DNA of 64,000 nt from Nostoc sp. UHCC 0302 (GCF_038096175.1 NZ_CP151099.1:64501-128500); one strand, 5' to 3'; positions 7,962-16,964 are shown, numbered from the stretch's first letter. Made by a program: numbers and translations. The notes: generated by a model not told the origin, from the letters alone.

Positions 7962-9311
7962 TCACATATCTAATGTCTTGTTATTCACACCAAAAACTGC
8001 TATATCTGCTTTTAAGAAATCAATAAATTGCCGGGCTGTACGCCCAGAACGACCATTATGGCGAGTTGCCCATTGTAATGCTTGATATTCTAAGTCTTCT
8101 TCGTTAATATTAATACTGGCTTGTGCTGCTAAATGCCGGACAATTTTTAAATAAGTCTTCTGATTGGCTGGCTCAAAAGTTAAGGTGAGTCCAAAGCGAT
8201 CGCTAAACGAAAGTTTCTCTTGCATCGTATCCCATGCATGAATTTCATCGTTATCTTTGGGAGCAGGTCTATCAACAAAAAACTCCCGAATCAAGTGGCG
8301 ACGATTGGAAGTGGCATACACAACTACATTTTGAGGTCTAGCGGTTAAATTGCCTTCTAATACCACTTTCAACGATTTAAAGGCATCGTCATCTTCTTCA
8401 AAAGAAAGGTCATCAACAAAAATGATAAATTTTTGTGACGCTCCCTGCAACTTTTCTACAATTTCTGGTAAGTCTTGCAATTCTGATTTTGTCACTTCTA
8501 ACAAGCGAAGATTGCGGTTGCTATATTCATTTAATAAAGATTTCACCAAAGAAGATTTTCCAGAACCGCGGCTCCCGTACAGTAATACGTGCAGCGCTGT
8601 CTCCCCTGATAATAAAAACTCTGTATTTTTAAGCAAAGCATCTCGCTGAGACTCGTAACCTATAAGCGTACTCAGCTTTACTGAATCGGGATACTGAATA
8701 CCGATAAACTGCCCAGATTGCCAGCGGAAAGCATGGTATTGTGCGAATATACCAGAGCCAAATTGCCGATAATAAGCTGCTAAATCTTCTACAGCATCAC
8801 TCCAATGTTCCAACTGTTGTAGAGACGTAATCAACCCTGCCTCTACTTCTACCGCTGCTGGTTCTTGATACCACACTACAGGTGAGACAAGCATATGGGC
8901 TACTGTTTGCACCCACTCACTTAAACAAGCGGTACTACATTCATAGAGACTTTGTAATACTTGTAAATCATGCCGAACTGCCGCTATTAAAGCAGGAGGT
9001 AAATCTTTAAATTCCCGCTGTTGTGCCAGTTTTGTAAAGGGATTTTCACAGATGAGAATTTGACTAATTAGGTAGTCTTCCCAATTTTGATTTCTCGCAG
9101 CCAAGGCATGGAAGTAGCTACCATAGGCTTGAAGACAACCTCGTGCATCGGCATCAGTGTAACGTATAGCTTGCAACAGGTCAAGAAATGCTATCCCCAC
9201 TTCGCATTGGAGGACAGATTGGTACAGTAAAAGTGAGGCTGCTTGGCGCTGGAGATATTGAACCTGTGCATAGGAGTAAGTACTTGCCATTGGCATCGCT
9301 TGATTATCCAT
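7962..9311 (-). CDS. DUF815-family AAA+ ATPase
   Basis: This protein of about 449 residues has an all-helical N-terminal half and a C-terminal AAA+ module. Walker A is LLYGSRGSGKSSLVKSLL, Walker B is KFIIFVDDLSFEEDDD, and ATSNRRHLIREFF fits the sensor-1 region, all typical of DUF815 proteins. I chose ATG at 9311; a TTG lies one codon upstream. It is the first gene of the presumed three-gene minus-strand unit and is divergent from the TMEM14-like gene at 9399. The function of DUF815 proteins is not established; a role as a protein-remodelling or DNA-associated ATPase would be a guess. Confidence 0.82.
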   Translation of the reverse strand: MDNQAMPMASTYSYAQVQYLQRQAASLLLYQSVLQCEVGIAFLDLLQAIRYTDADARGCLQAYGSYFHALAARNQNWEDYLISQILICENPFTKLAQQREFKDLPPALIAAVRHDLQVLQSLYECSTACLSEWVQTVAHMLVSPVVWYQEPAAVEVEAGLITSLQQLEHWSDAVEDLAAYYRQFGSGIFAQYHAFRWQSGQFIGIQYPDSVKLSTLIGYESQRDALLKNTEFLLSGETALHVLLYGSRGSGKSSLVKSLLNEYSNRNLRLLEVTKSELQDLPEIVEKLQGASQKFIIFVDDLSFEEDDDAFKSLKVVLEGNLTARPQNVVVYATSNRRHLIREFFVDRPAPKDNDEIHAWDTMQEKLSFSDRFGLTLTFEPANQKTYLKIVRHLAAQASININEEDLEYQALQWATRHNGRSGRTARQFIDFLKADIAVFGVNNKTLDM

Positions 9312-9398
9312 CAATCAACTGGGTGATATCGCTAAACAGCTATGGTAAATTGTCTGCTGACCCTGGTAGTAAAGTCAAAATCTACATAGGTTTTAACA

Positions 9399-9713
9399 AT
9401 GAATTTAAGTATAATTGCTGCCTTTTCCTACGGTGTATTAGCGATTATTGGTGGCATTATTGGCTACATTCAGGCTAACAGCCAAGTTTCGCTTTTCAGT
9501 GGGGGCATTAGCGGTTTATTACTAATTTTCACAGCTTATCTTCAACTACAAGGACAAATCCTGGGACTATTTTTAGCAGTGTTTATTACTGCCATTTTAG
9601 TAGTATTTTTTGCATTTAGATTAGCTAAAACACGCAAATTTATGCCAGCAGGACTAATGACAATTTTGGGTATGCTGGCATTAACGTTAATGGTGAATCA
9701 AATTTTTGCATAA
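9399..9713 (+). CDS. TMEM14 family small membrane protein
   Basis: This 104-residue protein consists of four hydrophobic segments with GGIIGYIQANSQVSLFSGG and GLLLIFTAYLQLQG stretches, typical of the TMEM14/UPF0136 family (plant FAX-like proteins). Plant relatives export fatty acids from plastids. The bacterial role is not settled, so lipid transport is only a suggestion. It starts 87 bases from the divergent DUF815 gene and is followed by a gap of almost 900 bases. Confidence 0.8.
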   Translation: MNLSIIAAFSYGVLAIIGGIIGYIQANSQVSLFSGGISGLLLIFTAYLQLQGQILGLFLAVFITAILVVFFAFRLAKTRKFMPAGLMTILGMLALTLMVNQIFA

Positions 9714-10610
9714 TTTACAATGTTGTATTAGTACATATATATTACACTAGACTTGGCCTTGCCACCCTATCTATGTCGCGAAGTCAATAGGTACTAATTT
9801 TTCTTTGAGCTAAATAGCAGACTTGGGATAAAAATCAATTTTTGTAAAAAGAAAAGTCACAATAAAGGCGATAGCCAACAAATTTTTTGATTTTTGAGTT
9901 TAATTCGCTAAATTAATAACTTTTGCAAGCGGTTTAGTAACTATGACTAGACCCTATTTAACTTGACAAAACATTAATTTTATGCGTTTTGTCAGACCTG
10001 TGTCTGCTGTTGTTAACAGGTTAGCACTGACAAAAGTCAAAAGTGAAATTCTACTTAGGCGGTTAGGAAGCAATTATCAAACCAATACAAAAAATTAATT
10101 ATTACCTGTCTAAAGTGTCCGGTTATCTTGGCTTTGCCATGATAAATAAAAATAATAGTGTCGAATGTCATACTTTTAGGCGCGAAGGTTTTCCTATATT
10201 CTTTGCTACTTAGAGAATGACATAATTGTTATTCATACTACTTTTTACACGCTGATTTAGGATAAGTAGCCATTCTCATTAATTAATAGCTGTTAAGCAG
10301 CAAGCAACATCTGCTACCAATTATTGTTTTGCTGTTAATCTTGATCTCCCGCCAATTTTACTCTAAATGCATTTAAGCAAATATGCTGAAAGCTATAAAG
10401 TTGGAATAGTGTATAAGAGTAAAATTTGAAGAAAAAATAAAGTGTTTAATGCCATTTTGGCAAGTTTTTGTCTAACAGATAGGATATTAGTAGATAGTAC
10501 TATCATTATTGTTATTCATACATAGTTGCTATCTACTGCTAACTGCTAATACTAAGCCAATCCCGACATAGGTGATTCTCTCCGCAATTTTAGGAACTAG
10601 GAAATAATAC
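9714..10610 (+). other. Long intergenic region, no convincing gene
   Basis: I scanned ATG-started frames on both strands. The longest are 38 codons (9982-10098 on plus; one read from 10171 on minus) with no good ribosome site and no Cys-rich core. A weak inverted repeat (AGTAGATAG near 10490 and CTATCTACT near 10530) lies upstream of the kinase gene and could be a leader hairpin. The length suggests a long 5' leader or a decayed gene. Confidence 0.4.
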
Positions 10611-11849
10611 ATGGTATTATCACTGTCTTCTCAAAACGTTATCCAGTATCTGCGAGATGCAGGTCTGTGTAGCTCAGAAGATGGCGCATCAGATAAATCT
10701 GAGTTGCCAAAAAATAGCAAGAAGAATTTCAATTTATTGGTGACTTTAGCAGACAATCGTAATCTGCTGGTTAAACAAGAAAGCATCACTAATAATGATG
10801 AAACGCCGCATGAGTTTTTTAATGAATGGCTGTTTGGGCAATTGCTTGGGCAGTTTCCAGTTTTGGGAAATATTTCTGCGATCGCTCCATCAGTGCTACA
10901 TTTTGATCAGGAAAATTCTATACTTGTCCGTAATTATCTCAGCGAATATTTAGAGCTCGGGCAGTATTACCAGAAAAATGATATTTTTCTACCAGAAATT
11001 GCTTCTGCCATTGGCACTACGTTGGCAGGACTGCATCGTGCAACCTTCAATCGTCGAGAGTATAAGGATTTTATGTCCACTGCTCCCGAAGGGCAATTTC
11101 GTTATGGCTTTTACAATCCAGCACAAGGAATAAACTCAATTGGACCGGATATTTTTGGTGTGGTTCCTACAGATGCGCTAAAATTCTATGTTCTTTATCA
11201 GCGCTATGAAAGTTTAGAATCAGCAATTGCTGATTTAGCATATAACTGGCAACCTTGCTGTTTAACGCACAACGACTTAACTTTAAACAATATTTTGGTT
11301 CATTCTAGATGGGAACAGCTAGATAATTGCTTAGTGCGACTAATTGATTGGGAAGCTTGCTCTTGGGGAGATCCAGCCTTTGATTTAGGAACTTTACTCG
11401 CCAGCTATTTACAAATTTGGCTTTCGAGCCTTGTAGTAGATCCTACCATTGAATTAGAAGAATCACTCCATCTGGCAATGACGCCGCTAGAAGTTCTACA
11501 ACCTTCAATAGTTGCTCTAATTAGGTCTTATCTAAATGCTTTCCCCATGATTTTGGAGTACCAGCATGATTTTATTCTGCGTGTTATCCAGTTTGCAGGG
11601 TTAGCACTGATTCATCAGATTCAAGATATGATTACTAGCCGCAAATATTTTAACAACAGTGATATCTGTATGCTGCAAGTTGCTAAAAACTTACTCACTA
11701 TGCCTGAACAATCTGTGTTAACAATTTTTGGTATCTCTGAGTCTACAATTCTAAAACCTGTGGCAAACCTCCATAAACTTCCTCAACCAGAAAAGGAACA
11801 GCAATTGCTTCGCATTTATTACGAAAAGACTCGGCTACGGGGTTGTTAA
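10611..11849 (+). CDS. APH-like phosphotransferase (LanK/TvaC-type kinase candidate)
   Basis: This 412-residue protein has the aminoglycoside phosphotransferase fold. A conserved Lys lies in NLLVKQE near the N-terminus. The catalytic-loop motif THNDLTLNNILV (HxDxxxxN) and the metal-binding LIDWEACSWGDPAFDLG are intact. In class V lanthipeptide (for example lexapeptide, cacaoidin) and thioamitide pathways, a kinase of this type phosphorylates Ser/Thr of a precursor peptide, and a HopA1-domain protein then eliminates phosphate. Here the next gene on the same strand encodes exactly such a HopA1 protein. No aminoglycoside-resistance role is suggested. The kinase fold is clear; the peptide substrate is inference. 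Confidence 0.8.
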   Translation: MVLSLSSQNVIQYLRDAGLCSSEDGASDKSELPKNSKKNFNLLVTLADNRNLLVKQESITNNDETPHEFFNEWLFGQLLGQFPVLGNISAIAPSVLHFDQENSILVRNYLSEYLELGQYYQKNDIFLPEIASAIGTTLAGLHRATFNRREYKDFMSTAPEGQFRYGFYNPAQGINSIGPDIFGVVPTDALKFYVLYQRYESLESAIADLAYNWQPCCLTHNDLTLNNILVHSRWEQLDNCLVRLIDWEACSWGDPAFDLGTLLASYLQIWLSSLVVDPTIELEESLHLAMTPLEVLQPSIVALIRSYLNAFPMILEYQHDFILRVIQFAGLALIHQIQDMITSRKYFNNSDICMLQVAKNLLTMPEQSVLTIFGISESTILKPVANLHKLPQPEKEQQLLRIYYEKTRLRGC

Positions 11850-12130
11850 GGGTAGGAAAGAGTAAAATACAAGATGTAACTAAAAATTAAAGGTTGACAT
11901 ATTAAATTTTTTTAGAGCCTATTTTCATTGTTATAAATTTAAGGTATATAGCATAAAGGTGATGAAAAAAATAGATTCATCTAACAATATTATGTAATTT
12001 CTGAAAAACGCTTTGAGTGAACCACAAAGGCACAGAGAGAAGTCTGAATAAAGGCTTTATCTGATAAAAATTTTTCCTATTGTTAATGCTGTGTAAACGG
12101 TGATTATGAGTTTTGAGTTCTAAATTGATA

Positions 12131-13222
12131 ATGCCAAATTCTTCTACCAATCAACTGTTAACTTCCTTATTCGACATTGCCAGTAATATCGAGATTGAGC
12201 CAAACTTTTGTATTCATCATCCCAACTATCAACCCTTTGCTCTACCGACTAAAGTAGCTCAAAGATTTCAGCAAACTTCGGTGGCTCTACAACGTAAATA
12301 TCTCACCTTACTACTGCGGAATTTCCTTTACGGAATCTATTACAATGGTTCCTTACAAACCACTTTGGCAGTTAATTCTGATAGCTGTAATTACACGCTT
12401 TATCATAATTTAGAAAACGATTGCATCTTTGGGATTGATTGGGAATTTTATGAGCAATTGCACTCAAGCAATCACGGAATAGGTTACTTTGATCCTAGCT
12501 GGCAGGTGTTGCGGCAAGAGCCTGATGGTAGTATGGCGGTGATTAAAGGTGGTTTAACGCTACATATTGAGCCAGATTGCCATCTCAAACCCAGTATGAA
12601 ATCTGCTAAAGCGGGTGAGATGGTAGCTATCTGGATGCCGAAAAATCGACTGCACAACGGTTGTTATGTAGCAGTTAGTAATGTTGGGCAGGAACAGCAG
12701 AGTAATCCAGATGTGGATTTTGGATCAGGAAGAATCTATTTTAATTTTACTCCAGGTGGTGCGATCGCCCTCATGGAAAGCCTGACGCAGCAACTCAATG
12801 CAGCCGCGATTCCCTTTAACTTTCAGGTTCTCTACAATCCTGCTGCATACGAACGCTATGATTCCGGCGTGCTGTACTTTGAACTCGACGATTATCCAGC
12901 AATCCGTAGCATCCTTCAGGTTATTTATACACAACATCAATCTTATTTCCAGCCAGAAATACCTCTATTCACGAAGTTTTTAGCCCCAGGACTAGGTTTA
13001 GCTGAAGAACCAACCGAAAAATTCGCTGCACAGGAAAGTTTTGGGATGAACCGTTGCCAAATTTTAGCGAATGCTTTGCTGGAAGCTTGGCAAAAAGGTA
13101 AAAATGCGATGGAAGAAAGAATGAGAGAGATTGATCAACACTTTGCACAACATTCAATTGATGTGCAGCGTCCCTACCTCAACCCTACTTCTGAAGATAT
13201 ATATTACCCCCTAGCTATCTAA
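12131..13222 (+). CDS. HopA1-domain protein (LanY/TvaD-like lyase candidate), 3' end rewritten by IS insertion
   Basis: This protein of about 363 residues belongs to the T3SS effector HopA1 family. Landmarks are MPKNRLHNGCYVAVSN, GRIYFNFTPGGAIALMESLT, AAIPFNFQVLYNPAAYERYD and SGVLYFEL, which match lyase-like members acting with APH kinases to dehydrate Ser/Thr in RiPP precursors. ATG 12131 is used; an in-frame TTG lies at 12113. The last residues are odd: PLAI and the stop at 13220-13222 come from the IS end that begins at 13209. Joining the target duplication to the far flank gives an original ending in PLN then TGA, so only the extreme tail changed and the gene is probably still functional. 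Confidence 0.78.
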   Translation: MPNSSTNQLLTSLFDIASNIEIEPNFCIHHPNYQPFALPTKVAQRFQQTSVALQRKYLTLLLRNFLYGIYYNGSLQTTLAVNSDSCNYTLYHNLENDCIFGIDWEFYEQLHSSNHGIGYFDPSWQVLRQEPDGSMAVIKGGLTLHIEPDCHLKPSMKSAKAGEMVAIWMPKNRLHNGCYVAVSNVGQEQQSNPDVDFGSGRIYFNFTPGGAIALMESLTQQLNAAAIPFNFQVLYNPAAYERYDSGVLYFELDDYPAIRSILQVIYTQHQSYFQPEIPLFTKFLAPGLGLAEEPTEKFAAQESFGMNRCQILANALLEAWQKGKNAMEERMREIDQHFAQHSIDVQRPYLNPTSEDIYYPLAI

Positions 13223-14071
13223 TTGGTATTTCAGGGCTTGAGACTCAAGCACAGTCAGAAGTTCCGTATGTTGATCGACTAAAGCTTGTATTGTGGTAAC
13301 TGGATGACGATGAAGGCGATGTTTTTGTTGACGGGGTGCTTCATCCATTGCTAATCTGCGACGTTGAGTGTTGTATTCCGCTACAGGCACTTCCCGAATT
13401 TGTGTCAGCAACATTTGTTCACTTTCGGCGAAGAAAAGAACTTGATATTGCCCAAAATCACGTAATTCGGCAGTTGATTTGCGCCCACTAATTCGCCGTT
13501 GATTGCGACGCAAAAGGCTAAACATAGCTTCCATTTTCAAGTTATCTGGCGGTAAGCCAGGAATGTCATAGCAGTGCAATAAATCAGTACCGTATTTATG
13601 CCATAGTTTTTGTAGCTTTTTCTTCAAGGCAAACTGTGCGGGATTTTGTTGAGGGTCGGGCTGAAATTGCTGTAATAACTCTTCCATTTCGCGCCGAACT
13701 TGAAAACTTGTTAAAGGTAATTTTACAGTTTGTGTAACATCGGTCGCGCAATCAATGCGTGGACTGGTTTGTTCAGGATAGTGCAAACATTCTGCAATTC
13801 GTTGCAACCAATTGTGTGTTTCTTCTAAGTCGGAGGCTAATGAACGATTGCTACTTAAGGCTTGGTCAATCCATACTGACAAGAGAGACAAATAATCTGT
13901 ATCAAGTTCTCGACATGGTAAACTACGTAGTATCTGTCCAATAGTTTCTAATTGCTGGTAGCCGCTTAAACCGCCCCAGCGAAAAGGTTTGCGACTGGTG
14001 CGATTGACACAATCCCGAACCGCAGCCCGAATCTGGGATTCGATTGCCATTAACTCTATGTCTCGTGACAA
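13211..14071 (-). CDS. Transposase, C-terminal frame (DDE Glu region)
   Basis: This 286-residue frame encodes the second half of the transposase. PPDNLKMEAMFSLLRRNQRR looks like the region of the catalytic Glu, and the tail is basic. Its stop codon (13211-13213) lies inside the left inverted repeat. The frame is open upstream of its TTG, back through the seven-T run at 14086-14092, and lies in the -1 phase relative to the first frame. It is therefore more likely made as a frameshift fusion than from its own start. Confidence 0.8.
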   Translation of the reverse strand: MSRDIELMAIESQIRAAVRDCVNRTSRKPFRWGGLSGYQQLETIGQILRSLPCRELDTDYLSLLSVWIDQALSSNRSLASDLEETHNWLQRIAECLHYPEQTSPRIDCATDVTQTVKLPLTSFQVRREMEELLQQFQPDPQQNPAQFALKKKLQKLWHKYGTDLLHCYDIPGLPPDNLKMEAMFSLLRRNQRRISGRKSTAELRDFGQYQVLFFAESEQMLLTQIREVPVAEYNTQRRRLAMDEAPRQQKHRLHRHPVTTIQALVDQHTELLTVLESQALKYQLDS

Positions 14072-15033
14072 ATAGGGGATTCCTGAAAAAAAGGGAGACT
14101 GTCTTGCTGCTGTTCGGAGCCTGGGTGTTGGGCTCTTTCTGAGTACTCAGGGACTTTTGGCAGATCATCTAAATCTGCTTTTAATTGCTGTCTGAGCTTT
14201 GTGTCTAATGGCAGCACCACTTCACTTAAATTACTGAGAAAGTGGGCTTGACAACGTTGATGGGGTGCATCTGGCCAACTTGAATTCATTGCCGCAATGA
14301 TTGATTTTTCCCCATCTGACAATGTTGCTAGCACTTTATACGGTAACTCTTTATATGGTTGCAGCCACTCAATTAACCTTTGTGCCTGTGCCTGTGGTAA
14401 CTGAATTCCACTTACTGGTGTACCGCTTAATACCTCGTACAATACATACAGTAAGGTTCCGTGGCCTTCGGGCTGTAAGGCATCTATTGCCCAAATCAAG
14501 CCACCATGATGGACTGCTGTGGCAGCTAATTTCTCCTGTGTATGTGCAATCGTTCCACCCAATAGTGCCAGAAATTGACGGTATAGCTTACCTACATTGC
14601 TTTCGTTAATTTCAACACCACGCTGGTTTAATAAGCGCCGAATTTCTGCCAACTGTTGATGCTCATTTTCATGTTGCCAACCAATAAATGCCAGCACGTC
14701 TAGCCCATAAGTACTGTAAGGCAGACTGTATTTTAACACGCCAGTCGCGTAGTAATGTTTACCAAAATGTGTGCAACTATGATTGGTACATTCTTTACTC
14801 TTGCCTGCCACAAATACTGCACCATCCATTGTTTGAATGGTTTTACGCATGTGTCTTGGTCTGCGTAGCGCTAATTCTGCCCCACAATGCACGCACTCAA
14901 TGAGTGAACATTCTAATACTATTCGTTTGATATTACTGAATTTTCGTTCTGGGCGATGGCGAGGCAACTTTACTATCACTAATTTTTTACTGCTGCTAGG
15001 TGCTTTCCTCAGTTTACCTGCTTTGTATACCAA
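14056..15033 (-). CDS. Transposase, N-terminal frame (zinc-finger and first DDE residues)
   Basis: This 325-residue frame begins with a basic stretch and a zinc-binding-like set (LIECVHCGAEL, then KECTNHSCTHF). It then has LIWAIDALQPEGHG and LATLSDGEKSI, candidates for the two catalytic Asp positions. The start is a TTG at 15033 within the right inverted repeat. It overlaps the second frame by 16 bases, and a slippery T-run near its end would give a full-length fusion. No family name is assigned. Confidence 0.8.
   Translation of the reverse strand: MVYKAGKLRKAPSSSKKLVIVKLPRHRPERKFSNIKRIVLECSLIECVHCGAELALRRPRHMRKTIQTMDGAVFVAGKSKECTNHSCTHFGKHYYATGVLKYSLPYSTYGLDVLAFIGWQHENEHQQLAEIRRLLNQRGVEINESNVGKLYRQFLALLGGTIAHTQEKLAATAVHHGGLIWAIDALQPEGHGTLLYVLYEVLSGTPVSGIQLPQAQAQRLIEWLQPYKELPYKVLATLSDGEKSIIAAMNSSWPDAPHQRCQAHFLSNLSEVVLPLDTKLRQQLKADLDDLPKVPEYSERAQHPGSEQQQDSLPFFQESPICHET
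14086..14092 (-). promoter_or_regulatory. Candidate -1 frameshift heptamer T_TTT_TTT in transposase
   Basis: On the coding (minus) strand the zero frame reads CCT TTT TTT CAG, so a T_TTT_TTT heptamer lies exactly in phase for a -1 slip. After slippage the reading enters the downstream transposase frame, which is open from here to 13213. Transcriptional slippage on the run would be an alternative. Confidence 0.6.
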
Positions 15034-15143
15034 TTAGATAGCTAGGGATATTACCCGTTAAATTGATAACTGTTGTACCTAGAGTAAAATTAATTAGTAA
15101 AGTAGGCTTACAGCCTACTATTTTTATGTTTTCATTTTGAAAA

Positions 15144-15590
15144 ATGTCTTTCACATACAACCGCACGGTTCATTTTCAAGACACTGATGCTGCTGGGGTA
15201 GTTTATTTTGCAAATATTTTGAGTATCTGTCATGAAGCTTATGAAGAATCTTTAAGAGCATCAGGCATTAATCTCAAAGATTTTTTTACTAATCCTTCTG
15301 TGGCTTATCCGATTGTTCATGCGAATGTTGATTTTTTGCGCCCCATATTCTGCGGCGATAAGTTGGTAATTAGCTTAATGCCCCAAAAAATAAGTGTTGA
15401 GAAGTTTGAAATTGCTTACGATATTACAGGGACTGATGTAATAATTGCTAAGGCTGTAACTAGACACGTTTGTATTGATGCAAATAGTAGAAGTAAGCAA
15501 GAATTACCTGATGAAATAATACAGTGGTTGGAAACGAACCGCAGAGACGCAGAGGGCGCAGAGAGAAGAAAGTCAAGAGAGGTTATGTGA
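15144..15590 (+). CDS. menI: Hotdog thioesterase, probable 1,4-dihydroxy-2-naphthoyl-CoA thioesterase
   Basis: This 148-residue 4HBT-type hotdog protein has the motif [20 protein letters not shown], with the catalytic Asp in the DTDAAG segment. Cyanobacterial relatives of this type (Synechocystis slr0204) hydrolyse DHNA-CoA to DHNA in phylloquinone synthesis. That fits its place beside menE, menC and menA, which run toward it on the other strand. Its last 18 bases overlap the end of menE, convergently. The C-terminus ([19 protein letters not shown]) looks like read-through into a repeat-derived tail, since the family usually ends near residue 130. The IS at 13209-15047 inserted just upstream, and its promoter now lies in the 96 bases after that element. 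Confidence 0.82.
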   Translation: MSFTYNRTVHFQDTDAAGVVYFANILSICHEAYEESLRASGINLKDFFTNPSVAYPIVHANVDFLRPIFCGDKLVISLMPQKISVEKFEIAYDITGTDVIIAKAVTRHVCIDANSRSKQELPDEIIQWLETNRRDAEGAERRKSREVM

Positions 15591-16964
15591 TGATTTATTT
15601 AAGAATTCTTGAGCTATTTGCTGTAGCTGTTGACGATTAATTTTACCTTGGGCGTTATGGGGTAAAGTTGGCAGAGGAATCCAATGTTTAGGGATTTTAA
15701 ATTTGCTAAGTTTGTCTTTGAGTAGGGTTTGAATTTCTGAGGTGTGGGTATTTGAGTCATTAGGAATATAAATGGCTGTTAATGCTTGCCCCCAGTGTTG
15801 ATCTGGTATGCCGATGACAGAAACATCCATAACCATTTTAGTAGCTCGGATAGCTGATTCGATTTCTGCTGGATAAATATTTTCACCGCCTGTAATTATT
15901 TTATCGCTGTTACGCCCAACAATATTTAAATAACCTTGCTCGTCTAAATAACCTAAATCATCTACTTGGAAATAATTATGATTGTCCCAGGTTTGAGGAT
16001 AGTAACCAAGGGCTAAAGATTGAGCATTAATGTTAATAGTTCCGATTTGATTTGATTTTAAAACTTCGTCTTGTTGATTACGAATTGTTATTTGAACGTG
16101 GGGAAGAATCTTGCCACTACTAACTTTACCTTTGAGAAAATCATGGGGTTTAAGGGTGGCAATTTGAGAAGCAGTTTCTGTCATGCCATAAGTAAGTGCT
16201 AGACTTATATGATGGAATCTTGCTTTTTCTAGGAGTTCATTCCATGCTGGCGCACCTCCTAAAAGTACAGTTTTAAATTGAGAGAGCCACTCTGTTAACT
16301 CTGGATTTTGTAGAATCCGTTGTAACTGTGTTGGTACTAAAGATATAAAAAATTCTGATTGTTGAAGATTTAATATTTGACCAGATTCTATTGCTTTGAA
16401 TGGCAATATAGCTAGTTTACCTCTGGTAGTGAAAGAACGCATAAACTGCATTAAGCCGCTGACATGATATAGCGGCAATACACAAAAAGAATTGATTTGT
16501 TGTAACTGAAAGTATGCTTTAAAACCTTGCACGGACGCCGTGAGAGTTTCCCAAGTGTGCATAGCAAATTTAATCTGTCCTGATGAACCACCCGTAGGAA
16601 TCATTATGCAATTGGGCATTGGGCATTGGGGATTATTCTTTTTTTCTATGCACCATGCCCCATGCGCCATGCCCCAAATAATATCTGGCTGTACTAAATC
16701 GAATACTTGTTGCCATTCTTGCTTTCCCCAGTCTGGGTTACAAAGAAAAACTGGACAATTAGCTGCACAAGCGGCGATAAAACTTGCCAAAAATTGCACT
16801 GGTTCGCGTTCAGCTAAAACGATTTTTGGTGGAATTCCACAAGCTGACAAATGTGTGAGTTCTAAATATAATTTTTCAAATGTTTGCTGAAACTGAAGGC
16901 TATTAAAACCAATCAGCAAGTCACGTTGAGCAAAATTTTTGAAGTATGCTAAAGCTCGTTCCAT
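15573..16964 (-). CDS. menE: o-Succinylbenzoate-CoA ligase (MenE)
   Basis: This 463-residue ANL-family ligase activates o-succinylbenzoate with CoA and ATP in phylloquinone synthesis. The ATP-binding loop is [12 protein letters not shown] (about residues 122-133). The A5-like motif is [11 protein letters not shown], followed by the hinge [21 protein letters not shown] and the C-terminal catalytic Lys in [11 protein letters not shown]. The start overlaps the end of menC by 16 bases, so the two are translationally coupled. About 20 residues at 98-118 ([20 protein letters not shown]) are encoded by a short tandem repeat and break the usual spacing just ahead of the ATP loop. Confidence 0.93.
   Translation of the reverse strand: MERALAYFKNFAQRDLLIGFNSLQFQQTFEKLYLELTHLSACGIPPKIVLAEREPVQFLASFIAACAANCPVFLCNPDWGKQEWQQVFDLVQPDIIWGMAHGAWCIEKKNNPQCPMPNCIMIPTGGSSGQIKFAMHTWETLTASVQGFKAYFQLQQINSFCVLPLYHVSGLMQFMRSFTTRGKLAILPFKAIESGQILNLQQSEFFISLVPTQLQRILQNPELTEWLSQFKTVLLGGAPAWNELLEKARFHHISLALTYGMTETASQIATLKPHDFLKGKVSSGKILPHVQITIRNQQDEVLKSNQIGTININAQSLALGYYPQTWDNHNYFQVDDLGYLDEQGYLNIVGRNSDKIITGGENIYPAEIESAIRATKMVMDVSVIGIPDQHWGQALTAIYIPNDSNTHTSEIQTLLKDKLSKFKIPKHWIPLPTLPHNAQGKINRQQLQQIAQEFLNKSSHNLS
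16612..16680. repeat. Heptamer-type repeat inserted within menE
   Basis: The plus strand reads TTGGGCA units followed by a stretch of CATGCCCC variants. This is the same degenerate repeat type found between genes here, but it lies in frame inside menE and adds about 20 low-complexity residues. Confidence 0.65.

Larger units (their letters stand above)
13209..15047 (-). mobile_element. 1.84-kb insertion sequence with 21-bp inverted repeats and 8-bp target duplication
   Basis: The ends 13209-13229 and 15027-15047 are perfect 21-base inverted repeats beginning CCCTAGCTATC. They are flanked by an 8-base direct repeat ATATTACC at 13201-13208 and 15048-15055, so this is an intact and probably recent insertion. 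It carries two overlapping minus-strand frames that together make a DDE-type transposase. An 8-base duplication fits several families (ISL3, IS66, ISKra4 and others). I could not assign one with confidence. Confidence 0.93.

Noticed and set aside
9982-10098. 38-codon plus-strand frame as precursor peptide for the HopA1/kinase pair
   Set aside because: No Shine-Dalgarno, no Cys, basic composition without a leader/core look.
10057-10171. Minus-strand 38-codon frame in the same gap
   Set aside because: Composition is like random AT-rich DNA and there is no ribosome site.
10611-11849. Aminoglycoside resistance gene
   Set aside because: Only the fold is shared; the linked HopA1 gene and cyanobacterial context point elsewhere.
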